From: Dermanyssus gallinae
Taxonomy: Eukaryota > Arthropoda > Arachnida > Mesostigmata > Dermanyssidae
Assembly (NCBI GenBank): GCA_003439945.1
Contig: QVRM01006564.1
Coordinates: 732,501 to 796,500 of the forward strand
Length of the DNA stretch: 64,000 nt
Direction of reading: 5' to 3'
Both the position numbers and the translations under genes were made by a program. The notes below the pieces were generated by a model. The model saw nothing but the letters and a program-made list of their open reading frames with translations, made no database searches and was not told the origin of the DNA. Shown here piece after piece: positions 32,454-45,811 of this stretch. How positions within the stretch are numbered: position 1 is the first letter of the stretch; every line of letters begins with the position of its first letter.

Positions 32454-35415
32454 CTATATATATAATAGATGTTATATATAATATATATATAATTATTATA
32501 TATATAAATATTATATAAACTATTATATATATAAGACAATATATACTCCTTAGGATGTGACAGGTCCGCGAATGAAAGAACTACAAATAAAAAACGAAAT
32601 GTATGAATGAAGTGTATAGAAATGGGTGACAGCTATGTCAAATACTAAATTATAACTTTATTTTCAAAAGAAAAACATATCTACAGTCCGTCATAGAAAT
32701 CGAAAAAAATGCACTAGGTATATACGTATGTGTGTATTTATTTCTATAGATACATAGATACAACGAGGAATGTGTACTTCCTCACACAGGGCCCAGATCG
32801 CCGGCATCTATCCACACCATATGCCAAGTGAGAAGTGAACCTACGAGTAATGACAGCACAAACGTAGACTATTTCTTCACAATGTCCCGCCGACACATAT
32901 GTATACACATGTATGTCGACTGAGAGAGCTCCGCCTATTTGAGCGCCCACGGCACGGCTGCTAGGGACGAACCACGTTGTTGAGGACGTGATAGAGTGTC
33001 GCCACCGGTAACAAGCCGCGATAATCTTTTGAGCAGGGTGGAGTTTGTGCACCACTTCGCTAGCGGGAGGTTGCTCATTTGTGTAGCGTAGAGAAAAAAC
33101 ATCAGTGACAATGTCGTCTCTCGGCTCTAGCTGAAAAGATGAGCTGGATTAATGTGGCTGAGACACTTCCCATCATATTTTGACGTGTATGTACTTTAAG
33201 CCAGGAGAAGCCGTCAGAAAACACGCAAAGTAAACACATACGCAAAAACCTAGTTCTAGAGAACTTATCCTCATTTCTGACCGCTGGTGTCGAGATCAGG
33301 TGTTGCCTGTTCTGAGCGTTGGAAGAAAACAGTACAAACGTAGTGTCGTACTGCCCTCACGTCAGCGGTCGGTGCCCTATGCCGATCGTCTAGAACAAAA
33401 GACAACCTCTTCAGGCATAATCTGAAAACGCATTAAATGCACAAGAGAGCAGAACCCCTCTTCCTCTTTCGCCGTCCTCAGGGGAGCTCCTAGTGAAGCT
33501 CGCGCGATTGAACACCCGTTGTGATTACGACCTTTGAGTCCATCTGTAGACGGCGTCACGCTAACCCATACGTGTCATACGCGCTGCACTGTGAATCTGT
33601 GTCCGTCGGTGGCCGATCAATTCTAGGTCGTGGACGCGCGTGCCGGCCCCGGCACGAAAGGCACCCATCCTGGGGGCCGAATCAACAACCCCCAGCACCA
33701 CAAGACGACCGTGTCGTCGAAGCCGCACAAGAGACCAGGCAGCAAAAAGAAGCCGCTGAAGCCTCCGAGACGGCTGCGCGAAATAGAGTCGCTACACGAC
33801 AGTCTGGCGGGAGTGTACGGCGAGGAGCGCATAAAGCGGTCGTCGAGAAGAAACAGTGATGGATTCACATATTATGGTATGTGGTAAATATTGACAGGGC
33901 GTTCCAGAAGTTGCCTAACAAACTTCTAGAAGTAGTCTAGTACAACTCGACGAAAAAACATTTTTTTCCAATGGAACAAGAGGCGGAAAAGTCTTCTAAA
34001 AAATGAGTAATTGAGCCTTGAAACTAAACTATAGTAATTGCAAAGAATGTTTAAAAAAAGATATCTTCAATACAACATTTGTTCTGCTTTAAGCTAACGT
34101 AGAATGCAACTCAACAAATGCAAACTGTTCTTTCAAATATACAAATTTAACAGGATAAAAAGTTCAATACAACAGTGTTTTGGTATTTTTTATCTCCACC
34201 CTTCGTTCCATTGGAAAAAATGTTGTTTTCGCCGAGTTGTACTAGACCTTGAAGTTTGTTAAGCAAATTCAGAAACACTCTAAATATATGGCAGTTAGAA
34301 AGTTGTTTAAAAATGTATGCATATATATACACATATATACAGACATACGTAGTGGCCGCAAGAAGATCCTCTTTTACGCTGCGTAGAACTAGGTGCGGTA
34401 CTTCGGAATATCCTCTGTGCCAGCTGAGTTGTTGGGCTTGTCGTTAATGATGTGAATGGTTGTGTGTTTCTTGGACTCTTGGAACTTGTGCTGCATCGTG
34501 GGCCATATTTTCAGAAGAGACCGGCTTCGATAGCGACAGTTCAGTGGAATCGGACAGCGACGTTCGGCTAGACGCTGAACCCGAGACTCCCGAGCTCAGC
34601 TCGGCATCGTCCGCTGAAGATGAAGATGACTGGGAGCCGCGAACTCCTGAGCGGGCACGAAAGCTTCCGGACACTAAAGACCAACTAAAAGATTTTGAGA
34701 GCGACCACCACCAACAGCATGACCCACATCAACACCACCAACAACATCAACAACAACAACACCAGCAACCGCAGCCACAACAACACCAACAACAAATACA
34801 AAAGCAACAGCAACAGCGGCAGCAGCAGCAACAACAGCACTTACAACAGTTGCAGGTGCCGCATCAACCGCAACAACAACAACAACAACAAAAACTACAA
34901 CACCAACATCCGCAAAAACCACAACAACGACAACCTCAACAGCAGCAACAGCGACATAAACGGAAAAACTTCAAGCCTCAGAGTGCCACCTGCAAGATGT
35001 CGTCATTTATTGACAGCACCTTCTGGAGAAAGTGAGTTTATATTTTACCGTATATTTCCACACTTTGTTTGTCATCATTCAGTCAGAACATGGGCAGAAT
35101 ACACGAGTGTATTACGGTTTTGATTCCCAAAGTTACGGCTTTCCAGATGCGTGATCCGTTCACCGGGCCTATGTTGTATTGGAACGTTCTAACCAAAGGG
35201 AGGTTTTTACCAAGTCGTCGTTTGAAATTACGTTTGTGTTGTTAGAAATTTACGCATACGTAGCGTGTTTCCAATCTGCTTTTAAAATTGTCTGTCGTCA
35301 TGCGATAACGTTGCCTGAACGGATGTGCGTATTGCTACTTGCGATCAAGTCAACAATAGCTCAGAACTGTGAGTATTGGAGAACGATTTTACAATGTGCA
35401 CACTTCAAGTACATA

Positions 35416-35453
<38 letters not shown>

Positions 35454-38400
35454 TTTTTTAGTCATTTAACTCTTCTATCGTGCGCTCTGTCTAGACCAAA
35501 AGAGAGATTTGTCGCAAGCCAAGGATGTCTGCTTACTTGCTCTAAAGCGGCTCTCATCCGCGTAGTGTCATAGCAACCGAAGCTCCAGCAGTAGTAAGAA
35601 AGGAAGTTGTAGTTGTCTTCGTTGGTGTTGCTGGTGTTGTTGTTGTTGTTGTTGTTGTCGTAGTCGTGACACTGGGGTTCGCGCGGGGAAGGGAAGGAAA
35701 AACGAATGCGGCCAGCCGGCCCCCACCCGTTTGGTAGGCCGTTAGGTGGTTGGTGGGGTGTGAGTCCCCCCCCCCCCCCCCCCGGGATCAGCCGGAGAAC
35801 GGGAGGGGGGGGGAGAAGGACGACGAGGTCATTGAACTCGCTCCAACAACAGCACCCCCGGTAGTGGTAGTGATGGTGGTGCTTGTAGTAGTAGTAGTAG
35901 TAGCAGCAAGAAACTCCGCCAAGAGCTTGGCCAGCCCAGTAGCAGAAAGAAAGTAACAGTACCAATCCACATCTATCTTTAGCTGGATAGATATCGTCGT
36001 TCTCGCTGGGACGTCCCACCCATGCTGCTTCTCCTGCTGCGGATGGCAATATCAGAGTTCATGGTTCCTGCCTCCCCTTTTATTCTTCGTCGTCGTCGTC
36101 GCCGTCGTTTTCTTCGTCCTCTATTCTCGTTGTTGTGCCCACCGCCTGCTTGGCTGGCTGTTGGATGATTTGTTCGTTTTGTATCTTTGTCATGACTTGG
36201 GCTGAGCTGGGCGCAACTCAACGCTGCTAGCCAGGCAACTCAATGGCAAGAGGAATCGGCGTCCTCGGACAGCAGCACCACACCGTTGGTTGGCATCTCG
36301 TTTTTGTCGTCACTCGAGGCTGAAACCAACCCCAAGTACCACTGGTATCGTACTACGAGTGCTGTTACTACGATGGTACCCCCCCCCCTACGCTGCTGCT
36401 GCTGCTGCGACCACCACCAGGGGCAGCAGGGCCGTCCGTAGCAGTGGCACGAGCTACCCCACACTTCCTCATACCCACATCTCTACAAACGACAATCGCC
36501 ACCTAGGACGACCTCCGGCTCCCCCCTAGGCGTAGAGATTACCTCCCTAGGCGCCCTTGCCCTTCTTCTTTTTCTTACTCGTCCAACTCCTCACCTCCTA
36601 TTCTCATTTTGGTCTCCTTCTATTTGCTTGGCGATCTTTTCTTCTTCGTGATCCCTCGGCGGTGTGCGTCTGTCCTATTGATAGGAAGAGGATAGAGGCG
36701 GACACCACCTCTACTACGCATTTAATTACTACGACTGACTACTGTTACGTCTTTATTGAGTATATGTTGCAAGCATCTCCATCGGGACTACTTTTTTGTT
36801 TTACTTCGGTCGACCGCGACCGTGATTTCAGCGGGCATTGCTTTTATGCGTGGATGATAGGCGGAACGAAGCCTCAATCCCTCCATCGTTCCGTCGCATC
36901 TCATAGCCGTCAGTGTTGGCAGTGTTCCCGACACATCACAACCTAACGCCACGCTCCGTCACAGAACCATAAACAGCTTGCCTAAAATTGTCTCCTCCCT
37001 AGCTACGCCCAGCTAGCCTAATAATAGTCGTGTATTAGTTACCGATAAGAGACTGAATTGAATTAAATTTAACTTACGCAATATTAGATACGCAACGTAT
37101 TTATGTATTGGTAATTGAATTAATATCCGTTTGTGGTTCACTAATTACAATGATACGTATATGCATTGTCTGATAGCCAAAGTATTTCGTTTGTTTTTTG
37201 CCGGTGCGTTTGTTTGTTGCATCTCTGTTACCGCTACATTATACTTTACCTTTTACAATTACATGATTATACTGCTGGGGCTCCGAACGATTCCGCCACC
37301 TTGTACTTCAATTGTGCGCCGCCAATAGGTGCAAAGCTCGGCGTTGTTCGCCCCAGCAGCATGATGACGATGGCGGCTCTAGCAACAGCAAAGAAGCTTT
37401 CCAGACTTTCTCCTGATGAAAATGATCGTCATCAATTATGTGTCATTCATAACGGAGCATCATAGCGCTGCAGATTCTCGCCCCAATGCGGACAACATAC
37501 TTGACCATATTCTACCTGTACTATTTTTTATTCATATATGTTACGATCATTTCCATCTGGACTACTTTCGTTTTTAGCACTCTATCATCTCGTTTATTTC
37601 ATTCATATTGAGTATGTATATAACATTGACATACCGTTGTCATCTTTTCTAGGCATATTATTCGCGAGAGGCAGTGCAGTGATCTCTTTGCTAGGGCCAA
37701 GAGACAGGCAGACAGACGCATGATATTTTGTACACACCTGAGAGCACAGTCGACAGACGCACTCCGTCTACTCCTCGTCGAAGTTCTTACTTTCGTTCTA
37801 TTTCGCTGAAAATGGAGGGTCTTCTAAATCTGCTTTATTATTTTTCCCTTCTAATTGGTCTTCAGCCACCATGCCATATCATCGTCGGCTCATTCTTCTA
37901 GCTCGTTGTTTTCCAGCTCGTTTTTCCTTCATATTATGGTCTCCACGAGTTTAATACCATGCTCCCATTTGCGTCCTCGAGCATAGCGGCGATTAACGTT
38001 GTCACCGTCAAGCCCGGCGAGTCCTGTTCGTACCGGAGAGTCCTGTTCGTATAGGCGAGTACGTTTTCGAATGCTGTACTGAGGAAGAATGTGTGGGTCA
38101 AGTCATTCTCCTTGTCTATGTCGTACATGGCGAATTTGAAGCCCGGAGTCTTGCCTATCCTTTGTAGGTGCTTTTGGAAGCATCATTGGTCCGCCAAATG
38201 CCTGCGTCAGATAGTATAGGACATTTTCGTGCGTTCTGTTGAACCATATATCAGGGTTAAAACTGACTTGACGGGTGTTTTCCCCTGGTACATGTGCTGA
38301 TGTCCTTGATCCATTCCTCGAGCTATTCTCTAAGCATCTGCCTCGGTTTTCGTAGGGTTAGATTCTGTTTCCTTCGAGTTCGTTCTGCCAAGTCCATTTT

Positions 38401-40270
38401 TGGCTACAACATCAACCTTGCTATCGATAGCAATAATGCCCGTTGTTTCTATAGTTCTGTGTGCGTCGGCGATATGTAGCGCTTGTAGGTGTTTCGTAGA
38501 TGGGGCCCCTACCATACAGCCGTTTGCATATCAATGACAAAGTCGTCCGCTGTAAGCAATCGTCTAAACGCCTTTCAGTCTGCAGAGTCTCAGTACGCCA
38601 TGATCTAGAGCAGGGGTTCTAGTATGGAAGGTCTCTGTAGAACTAGGTCGATGGCCATTTCCGGATGCTCAATTGCTTGTCCAAGAGCACTTTTCGTTCC
38701 TCTAGTTTTGCCGTTAGCCCTATATTGATTACCGTTTTGAGTACTTTGCACAAAATATTTAAAGATCAAATTGGGCGGTACGCGCTGAGGTTAGTGGTCG
38801 ACTTTTCGAATTTTCTTGTAAGGACCAGGGAGGCGTTTTTTTATGCTAAGCCATCTTGCTCGGTGGCATTCCAATTTCCGTCTTTTCTTTGAAGAGCCTT
38901 TGACCTCTCGCGCAACCTTACGTGCGGAGTCTTTCAAGGTCCATTTTGTAGGCGCTATGCTGTCAGGTGGTAATTTTGCTCCCGGTTGACTGGAAAGCAT
39001 CCTCCACATTCGTACTTTATATAACGGTGGTCAATAAGCGGATTTGAGGTTCTCCTGAGATTTGCTAGTGTCTACGAATTTAGTGAATTCCTGCCATCGA
39101 ATAGTTGGCGATTTGTAGCAGCTAAACACAGTCAGCCACCTGATCGAGTTCCGCCGTTGTCCATCCGCTCCCTAATCCTCGTGCATTGACTGGCACGGTA
39201 GGTTTTACCCACATCACTGCGCTCCCATCTACATCCCCTAAAGCACTTCTTTCCTTGATCACACGAAAGCCATTTCCTATTGGGTTCGCTAATCAACACC
39301 ATCTGCACATCATCTTTCTGCTTCCCTGCATCCATGCATCGGTTAGGCCTCGTTGGACCGGCCCAAGTTAATCTGTATTCATTTGAGTTTTGTATCGCGC
39401 TGCTCTTCTTCTTGTCTTGTCCGTCTTTATACCGAAATGGCAGTTTCTCGATCATATTCAATAGCGGATATGACACACATACCTGTTGCTCTTTCCGTCA
39501 AGACAATAGACAGTAGAGCGAAAAGTCGATGGTGAATCTTTACGGTTCCATTGTTCGAATCGATTAAAACGCGAGACGGACAGGCAAAGCTGTATTAAAG
39601 AAACGACGACTTAGAGCTGGATGAGAACCATTGCTTGTGGAGATCCTAAGGAAAATACAATCCTCAAGAAAATGGGCAAGAGCAAATTACGAGAGCTGCC
39701 ATGAAAATGCTCTTATAATTTTAATAGAGAGAGTCCTACACACGCGTCTAATTACAAACGACCAAAACGATACGGCAGGGCAGATAAGTGTGGCAATATA
39801 AATACATAATGGTTCAGCAAGAACGAAAACATAGGCAGACTATCTACGAACAGCAGCGGAGGTTTAGAGCTATTTTCAGCGGACACGCAATTCTCTTCTT
39901 GAATACAACTCAATTAGTTTATCGACTAAATCGCGGGGAGAAAGGGCATAGAGTCTGGCTGCAGCACAGATGGAAAGTAAATAGGATAATGGACGATGCC
40001 ATCCTGGTTGGCTACCCGCGTCGACGGCACAAAAACAATACGACCATTTATCGAAAAACCATTTATCGACCCCGGTATCGGCATCATTGCTATTTGTTGT
40101 TGGTACAGGGCCAGGTATTCTTTTTGCAGCCACTCTATCTATTTTTACGTTTATATTATTTCTATTGTATGTGCTATATTGCACATGTTTTAACTTTTAT
40201 TTGACTTGTAATGCTTTGATTTACAATATTGCTGTGCTTGTTCTTACTACAAGTAATTGTCACTAAAGTG

Positions 40271-40348
<78 letters not shown>

Positions 40349-43300
40349 GTATATCTGCATAAAGCATTCATTTTAAAAAGCGCAAGTCTGGGCAGGGAGT
40401 CTTGAAATCTTGTTATTGGTTGGAATGCATTGTTGATAGTCCCCCTTGTCTTGTAGGGCCAAGTATTACCACGACAGTCTGTGCATACGTAACGGATGAG
40501 TTGATATACGAGTCGCTGTTACGTCTCGTATGTTTCTATATTTAACTATGTGAACGCGGAATATCCGAACCTTCAGAAAAGCCCTTTAGTATGGAATATG
40601 TGTGAGGTTTACTACTACCTACCGCTGTGTTTGCGCAGTTTGTAATGGTTTCATTAGTTTTAGTAGGTTTCACCAAGCGAATGCGCCTTTACGTGTGGGT
40701 ACAGAACACTAGTTTTCGTTTTTATCCGCAGTATTCTCAAGAGCCAGCTAATGACTGGCAAGTGTGCTCTAGGCATCCCAGCCGCTATAGGACAAAATCT
40801 TAGCGGGCTGCCTTTGGACGATTTTCCCACTCTCACTCTTATGCGCTCTGAAGTACCCATTAGAGGTGTGAGACACCCCGTCGCTGTAAGGCCATAGGGA
40901 CACTTAATGCTTTCGGCTGGCTATGCCGACAATTTTGACGATCGAATCATAGATTAAAGTCCTTCCATAAGCCCGAAATAAGGATAATGGGATAATTTAG
41001 CCCTAACAGAAGGAACCCAATGGGGATAGATGCCATAGACGTAGTACACACCACATGCTCGTGCTTAAATCTTAGGTTCGGTTTAAGTGGCGGCGTGGTC
41101 TAGGGGCTAGTAGACTAGTACGCGAGTCATGGTTGTCATCTACCGGGGTGTCGCCGGTTCGATCCCTGTTGTTGATCGATTTTCTTTGAGCGATGTTCAT
41201 TTAGAATAGATGATAAACCATACCGCTGAGAGTCAGCGGCCAAGCGGCCACAAGGACTGTTGGGAAAACCTTAGATACCTTAACGTGTCCGGCCCTCGGT
41301 GCATTAGAAATTTACCTCAGGTAAAGTTACAAGCCTGTAAGCGACGGAGGATAGGCTAGAATTAAAAACACCCTCCTTTAAAAATTAATAAAAAAAAAAA
41401 ATTAATTTTAGGGCAATGCAACTTGGTCGGCATAAAAGGCTCGCTTCCTATTCAAGCATGATGTGCATACGTGTACATGTGTATTTATGTTTATATATAC
41501 ATATATGTATAGCCTTTTAGCTTTGTAAACTATCGGCCATCATTTTGTAATATGCAAAGTAAAATATAAACAATGTATATATATATTTATGCCTACATAT
41601 ATGTATACATATAGTATAATATGTGTTTATACAGGTATATGAACCGACTCTTTCGAGCTTTGCCTCTCACTAAGTCAGTCCGGCAAGCGGGCGATCGCAG
41701 CGGGCTGTGCTAAGACACGCATTGGGCATTGGGGCTATGTAGGGGTTAGTAGCAGAGTGCAACCAATGGGTGACTATTCCTCCCCCAGGAGTTGGCTCCT
41801 AGCTTCATTACGGCTGCGCCAACCCAAAGGTACACAAAAGTACGCACACAAACACAGCCGGAACGCACTGCCCGAACTACTGCAGCTGCAGCCGTGGTCG
41901 CTTTCGCTATTGTCCTGAACACAGAGCCCCGCTGTTTCCCGCCACTCGAAATCCACTACCACCGCCACTGTCTCTTTTCTTACTTCAGTGATCTTCGCCA
42001 TGCTTCTTCTCTGAGCACACGAAATCCGATCAAGCAGGACAGCCGCCAATAGTCGTCAGTCACCCTTTTCTTTGCCCCCCCCCCCCGCCCCCCAACAGCA
42101 GCATCAACAACAACAATAAGAGCACCACCATCATCAACAACAACAATAAGAGCAGCACCATCATCAACAACAACAAGAACAACAACAACAATGAGTTTGT
42201 AGATCCAGTGACACGGTTACGGATGGTGTGCAGTCTCCTGGTAGTCCCATGCCCGTTGTATCGACATGTCTTGCCTGCTCAAACTTCTCCGCGTGTTATA
42301 TATACACGCGTACGTGCGCCTAGAGTGTCGTCCATATATATATATATATATATATATATTTGCATTAAAATGCTAAAAATATTTATCGTTATTTCCAATT
42401 GCTTGCTCACTCTCACTCTCAATCCCGCTTTCTCTTATCAAATAAATGAGCGGACTTGACGTAGTGGGTATATTCGAATTTAGGAACTGCTAACGATATG
42501 GCCGCTTCGATACGACGACGACGGATGCAGGCGAGGTAGTTCGGTGTGGTAGTGAACGTGGTTTTTCGCAGACCTAGTGAGTGAAAATGCTGGCTTGGTT
42601 GGCTGCTATGCATCGATCGTACCGCGCGGTTGCCAGATTCTACTCGTTCTTGGTATCTCCCTCTCGCTCTCTCTCTGTTCCCCCCTCCTTTCTCTTTGTC
42701 TCTCGAAATACACATAACGCACATGTCTATTTATGCGCTCGTTACTCAGTCAATGTGTGTGCGGGCGAGTCATCCCGCCGAGATAGCAGTATACATTACG
42801 CCGATCACTAGTGCAAGTCAATCTACATAGTATTACGTCCTGCATGTTCCTAGCCCTCAACGAGTTACGAAAATCACGGAGCGTGACGCAGCCAATTAGG
42901 CTGAGAAGCCAAAACATCTAACTAATATTCTAAAAGATCTGATCACGTGGTGGCCACCGTGAAAGCAGTACTGAGAATCCGCTTCGTTCGATGGGCCCAC
43001 AGGAAATGTGACAGCTCAGACTACAAATGCGACACAGAAACTCGTTGCGAGCGCTGACACTTTCTTCGTGTCTTCGCGGTCCAGAATGCCATCTGTGCTC
43101 CCTAGCAGAATGTTGTATTTTTCATCAGCCGTGACAGGCTACCGAATCGTCGTTAAACTGTCTCTTCCCGAATCTCCTACCTTCTGTCCTCTATCACAAT
43201 TGTTTTTTCTTTCTGTTGTTTGCTCCATTGTTCTTTATGTCGCAACCCGTAGGTTATTTTGTCATTTTTAAGAGATTATCCTTGCTTTTAGCGTTCTGAT

Positions 43301-44783
43301 CAGATATACTATCGTTAGTAGTGGGGACGTGACTGAGCAGTTTACAAAGCTTACCTACTGTAGGTGCTTACATAGTCTTTGTTTTGGTTGAACTCTGCGT
43401 CCTCTTTACAAGGCAATTCCTTAACACGGCCGTATTGGTGGTCTGCATGGCTAGCCATCAACGTGTGGCTCTTTGTTACTAAATGGTTTTAAAACTGGCC
43501 AGGGTCCTGCAAGCGGACTGTCTCGCTCGCAGGCGTTTTTGTCCTGGAATGTCAAAAGCCGCGCCGAATCCGTGAATCCAATTTAGAGTCGGCTAGAGGG
43601 GGGTGCTCGTCACCTCGCATATCGAGTTGCTCTGCCCTTCTGGCCGTCTTCACCGGCCGTTGGCGGCACGTCGTACTCGAAGGCCATCACCGCTTCACGC
43701 TAAACCTTGACAAACCCTAAGACGGTTTTGCTCTAGAGAAGTACCGAAGGTAAGGGTAGATAGGTGAAGTACCAAAGGTAGCGCCGGAGGATTACTGCTG
43801 TTGCTGCCTATTGCGGCGTTGCTATTACTTTGCTGCTCGTATTACGGTGTTAATACAAAGATTCCGCTTGCCTCAAGCCCAGCGGATTTGCTCGCCAAAC
43901 AACACGACGAACTGAGGGGCCATTAGCGCGTGTCACCCCGCAAATAGGTTATCGCTGTCAAATTCGTAAACCTCCGGCGCGCTAACACTGCCCGCTGGGC
44001 TGATGTGAAAGAAGAAGACACTTTGGTCACATCAACTATTCCTAAGTAATCTAGTTTCATAACTAGATTACTTAGGAATAGTTATCAGAACAACGACGAC
44101 GACGACAACAACAACAACAACAACAGGACGCACCTTTTAGCACATTGCTGTCAGATAAATAACCAAGGCAAGAAAACAACTAGGAAAACCATTTTGCGCG
44201 CGCCCGCTGTCAAAAGGTTGCAGAGGAAGTGTCATCGGCCCCACCATTATTTTCGTCGTCGTCATGAGCTTAGGACAAATTTGCGACCTTTACCAACGGC
44301 GAATGGTATCCTACGTAGTAAACGACACCCGATGAACTCCGACACTCGAGATGACGCGACTGTTGGCAGAACATATAAGGTAACTCGGTAGTCGAGCTGA
44401 GCCGGCGTGTCAATCACACACTGACCATCGAGCCCTCTTTCTGCAGCTGATTGCACAGCATTACCGTTTGGGGGCTACACATTAGGCTATCTATTCAGTT
44501 GTCTGTAGTCAGCGGTGTCATTTTTTTATAACTTAACAAGCAGTTAAGTGAAACAGCGAGGACAACGAAGACAACAACAAAAACAACAACGCCAACAATG
44601 ACAACAACAAAAACAACAACACAGCAAGAACAAAAACCACGAAGAGTAACAACACTCTAAACAAGAAGCAGCGGAACGGACAGCAGTAACAACAACACGA
44701 TCACAGCATTATTCGACAAAATTACAATATATGGGCGCAGTGTGGCTTTCGTAGTTGTTGTCATTGTTGTTGCTGTTATTGTT

Positions 44784-44814
<31 letters not shown>

Positions 44815-45720
44815 CTGCTGTTATTGTTGTTGTTGTTGCTGCCGTTGTTGTTGAGGTTGTTTGTTGTTAGTGTTGTTGTTGTCGTCGTCGTCGGCGGCGT
44901 TTTAATCCTGTTCCTCGTCGTCTGCCGCGGGCGGCTCTGCCACATACAGAGTGCTTATATACAACATCATATCTCTATCCATATATATATATATGCACGC
45001 CTACCAATTTATCTCCTCCTCCCCTTCTCTCTCTATCTCTCTTTCTCCCCGAGGAAGAGAAGACAGGGCCAGCTAGACTCGCACACGGGTCGCTTTGCCC
45101 GCGGTGGCTGTGGCGATCGTTGGTTCAGGCACAGTAAGTCGGGAGATCCCCCCTCCCCTCTCTCTCTCTCTCTCTCTCTCGTTGAGTCCCTGCTGCTCAC
45201 TCAGCAGTCCGTCGTTTCTTATCGACCACCACGACGAGGACAGCGAGCGACGACTGTTGTAAGGACACGACGGAAGGGCCAGCCGCAGTAGCATTAGTGG
45301 CTGCTGCGACTTCGACCAGTAGAAGGCGACAGCAGCAGCAACGTTCCTTGTTCCTTCTTCCCATTCTCTTGCCCATCTGACTGATATATATATAGATAGA
45401 CTGGGTGATCCGAGACTGCTGCGGCTGGGGTCGTTGAACTCACTCGGCCACCCGAGTGCTGCTCCTACTGAGTGACTGGCGGGCGGGCTGGCTGGCTCGC
45501 TGGGCGTTCTGTGCGTGCATCGGGAAGCCGCTCGGCCAAGTATGGCCTGGCTGCTTTCGTTTTATCCACCCTCTTCCCCACTTCTCTCTTCTCTTGTCCC
45601 CCCCCCCCCCCGCCCCCTATATCTATCTCTCTTGTTCTCGCTTACTATGCGGGATTCATCATTCTTCTCATCATCATCATCATCACCATCTACTTATACC
45701 AACTAGTACTACTACTAACT

Positions 45721-45757
<37 letters not shown>

Positions 45758-45778
45758 TATACATATACATATATACAC

Positions 45779-45811
<33 letters not shown>

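Larger units (their letters stand above)
31841..33626 (+). other. SINHCAF intron 2 (phase 0)
   Basis: 1786 bp. Holds the SINE at 31906-32076 and an imperfect TA/TAA block at 32420-32535. 32.6-33.6 kb is unremarkable. Confidence 0.88.
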
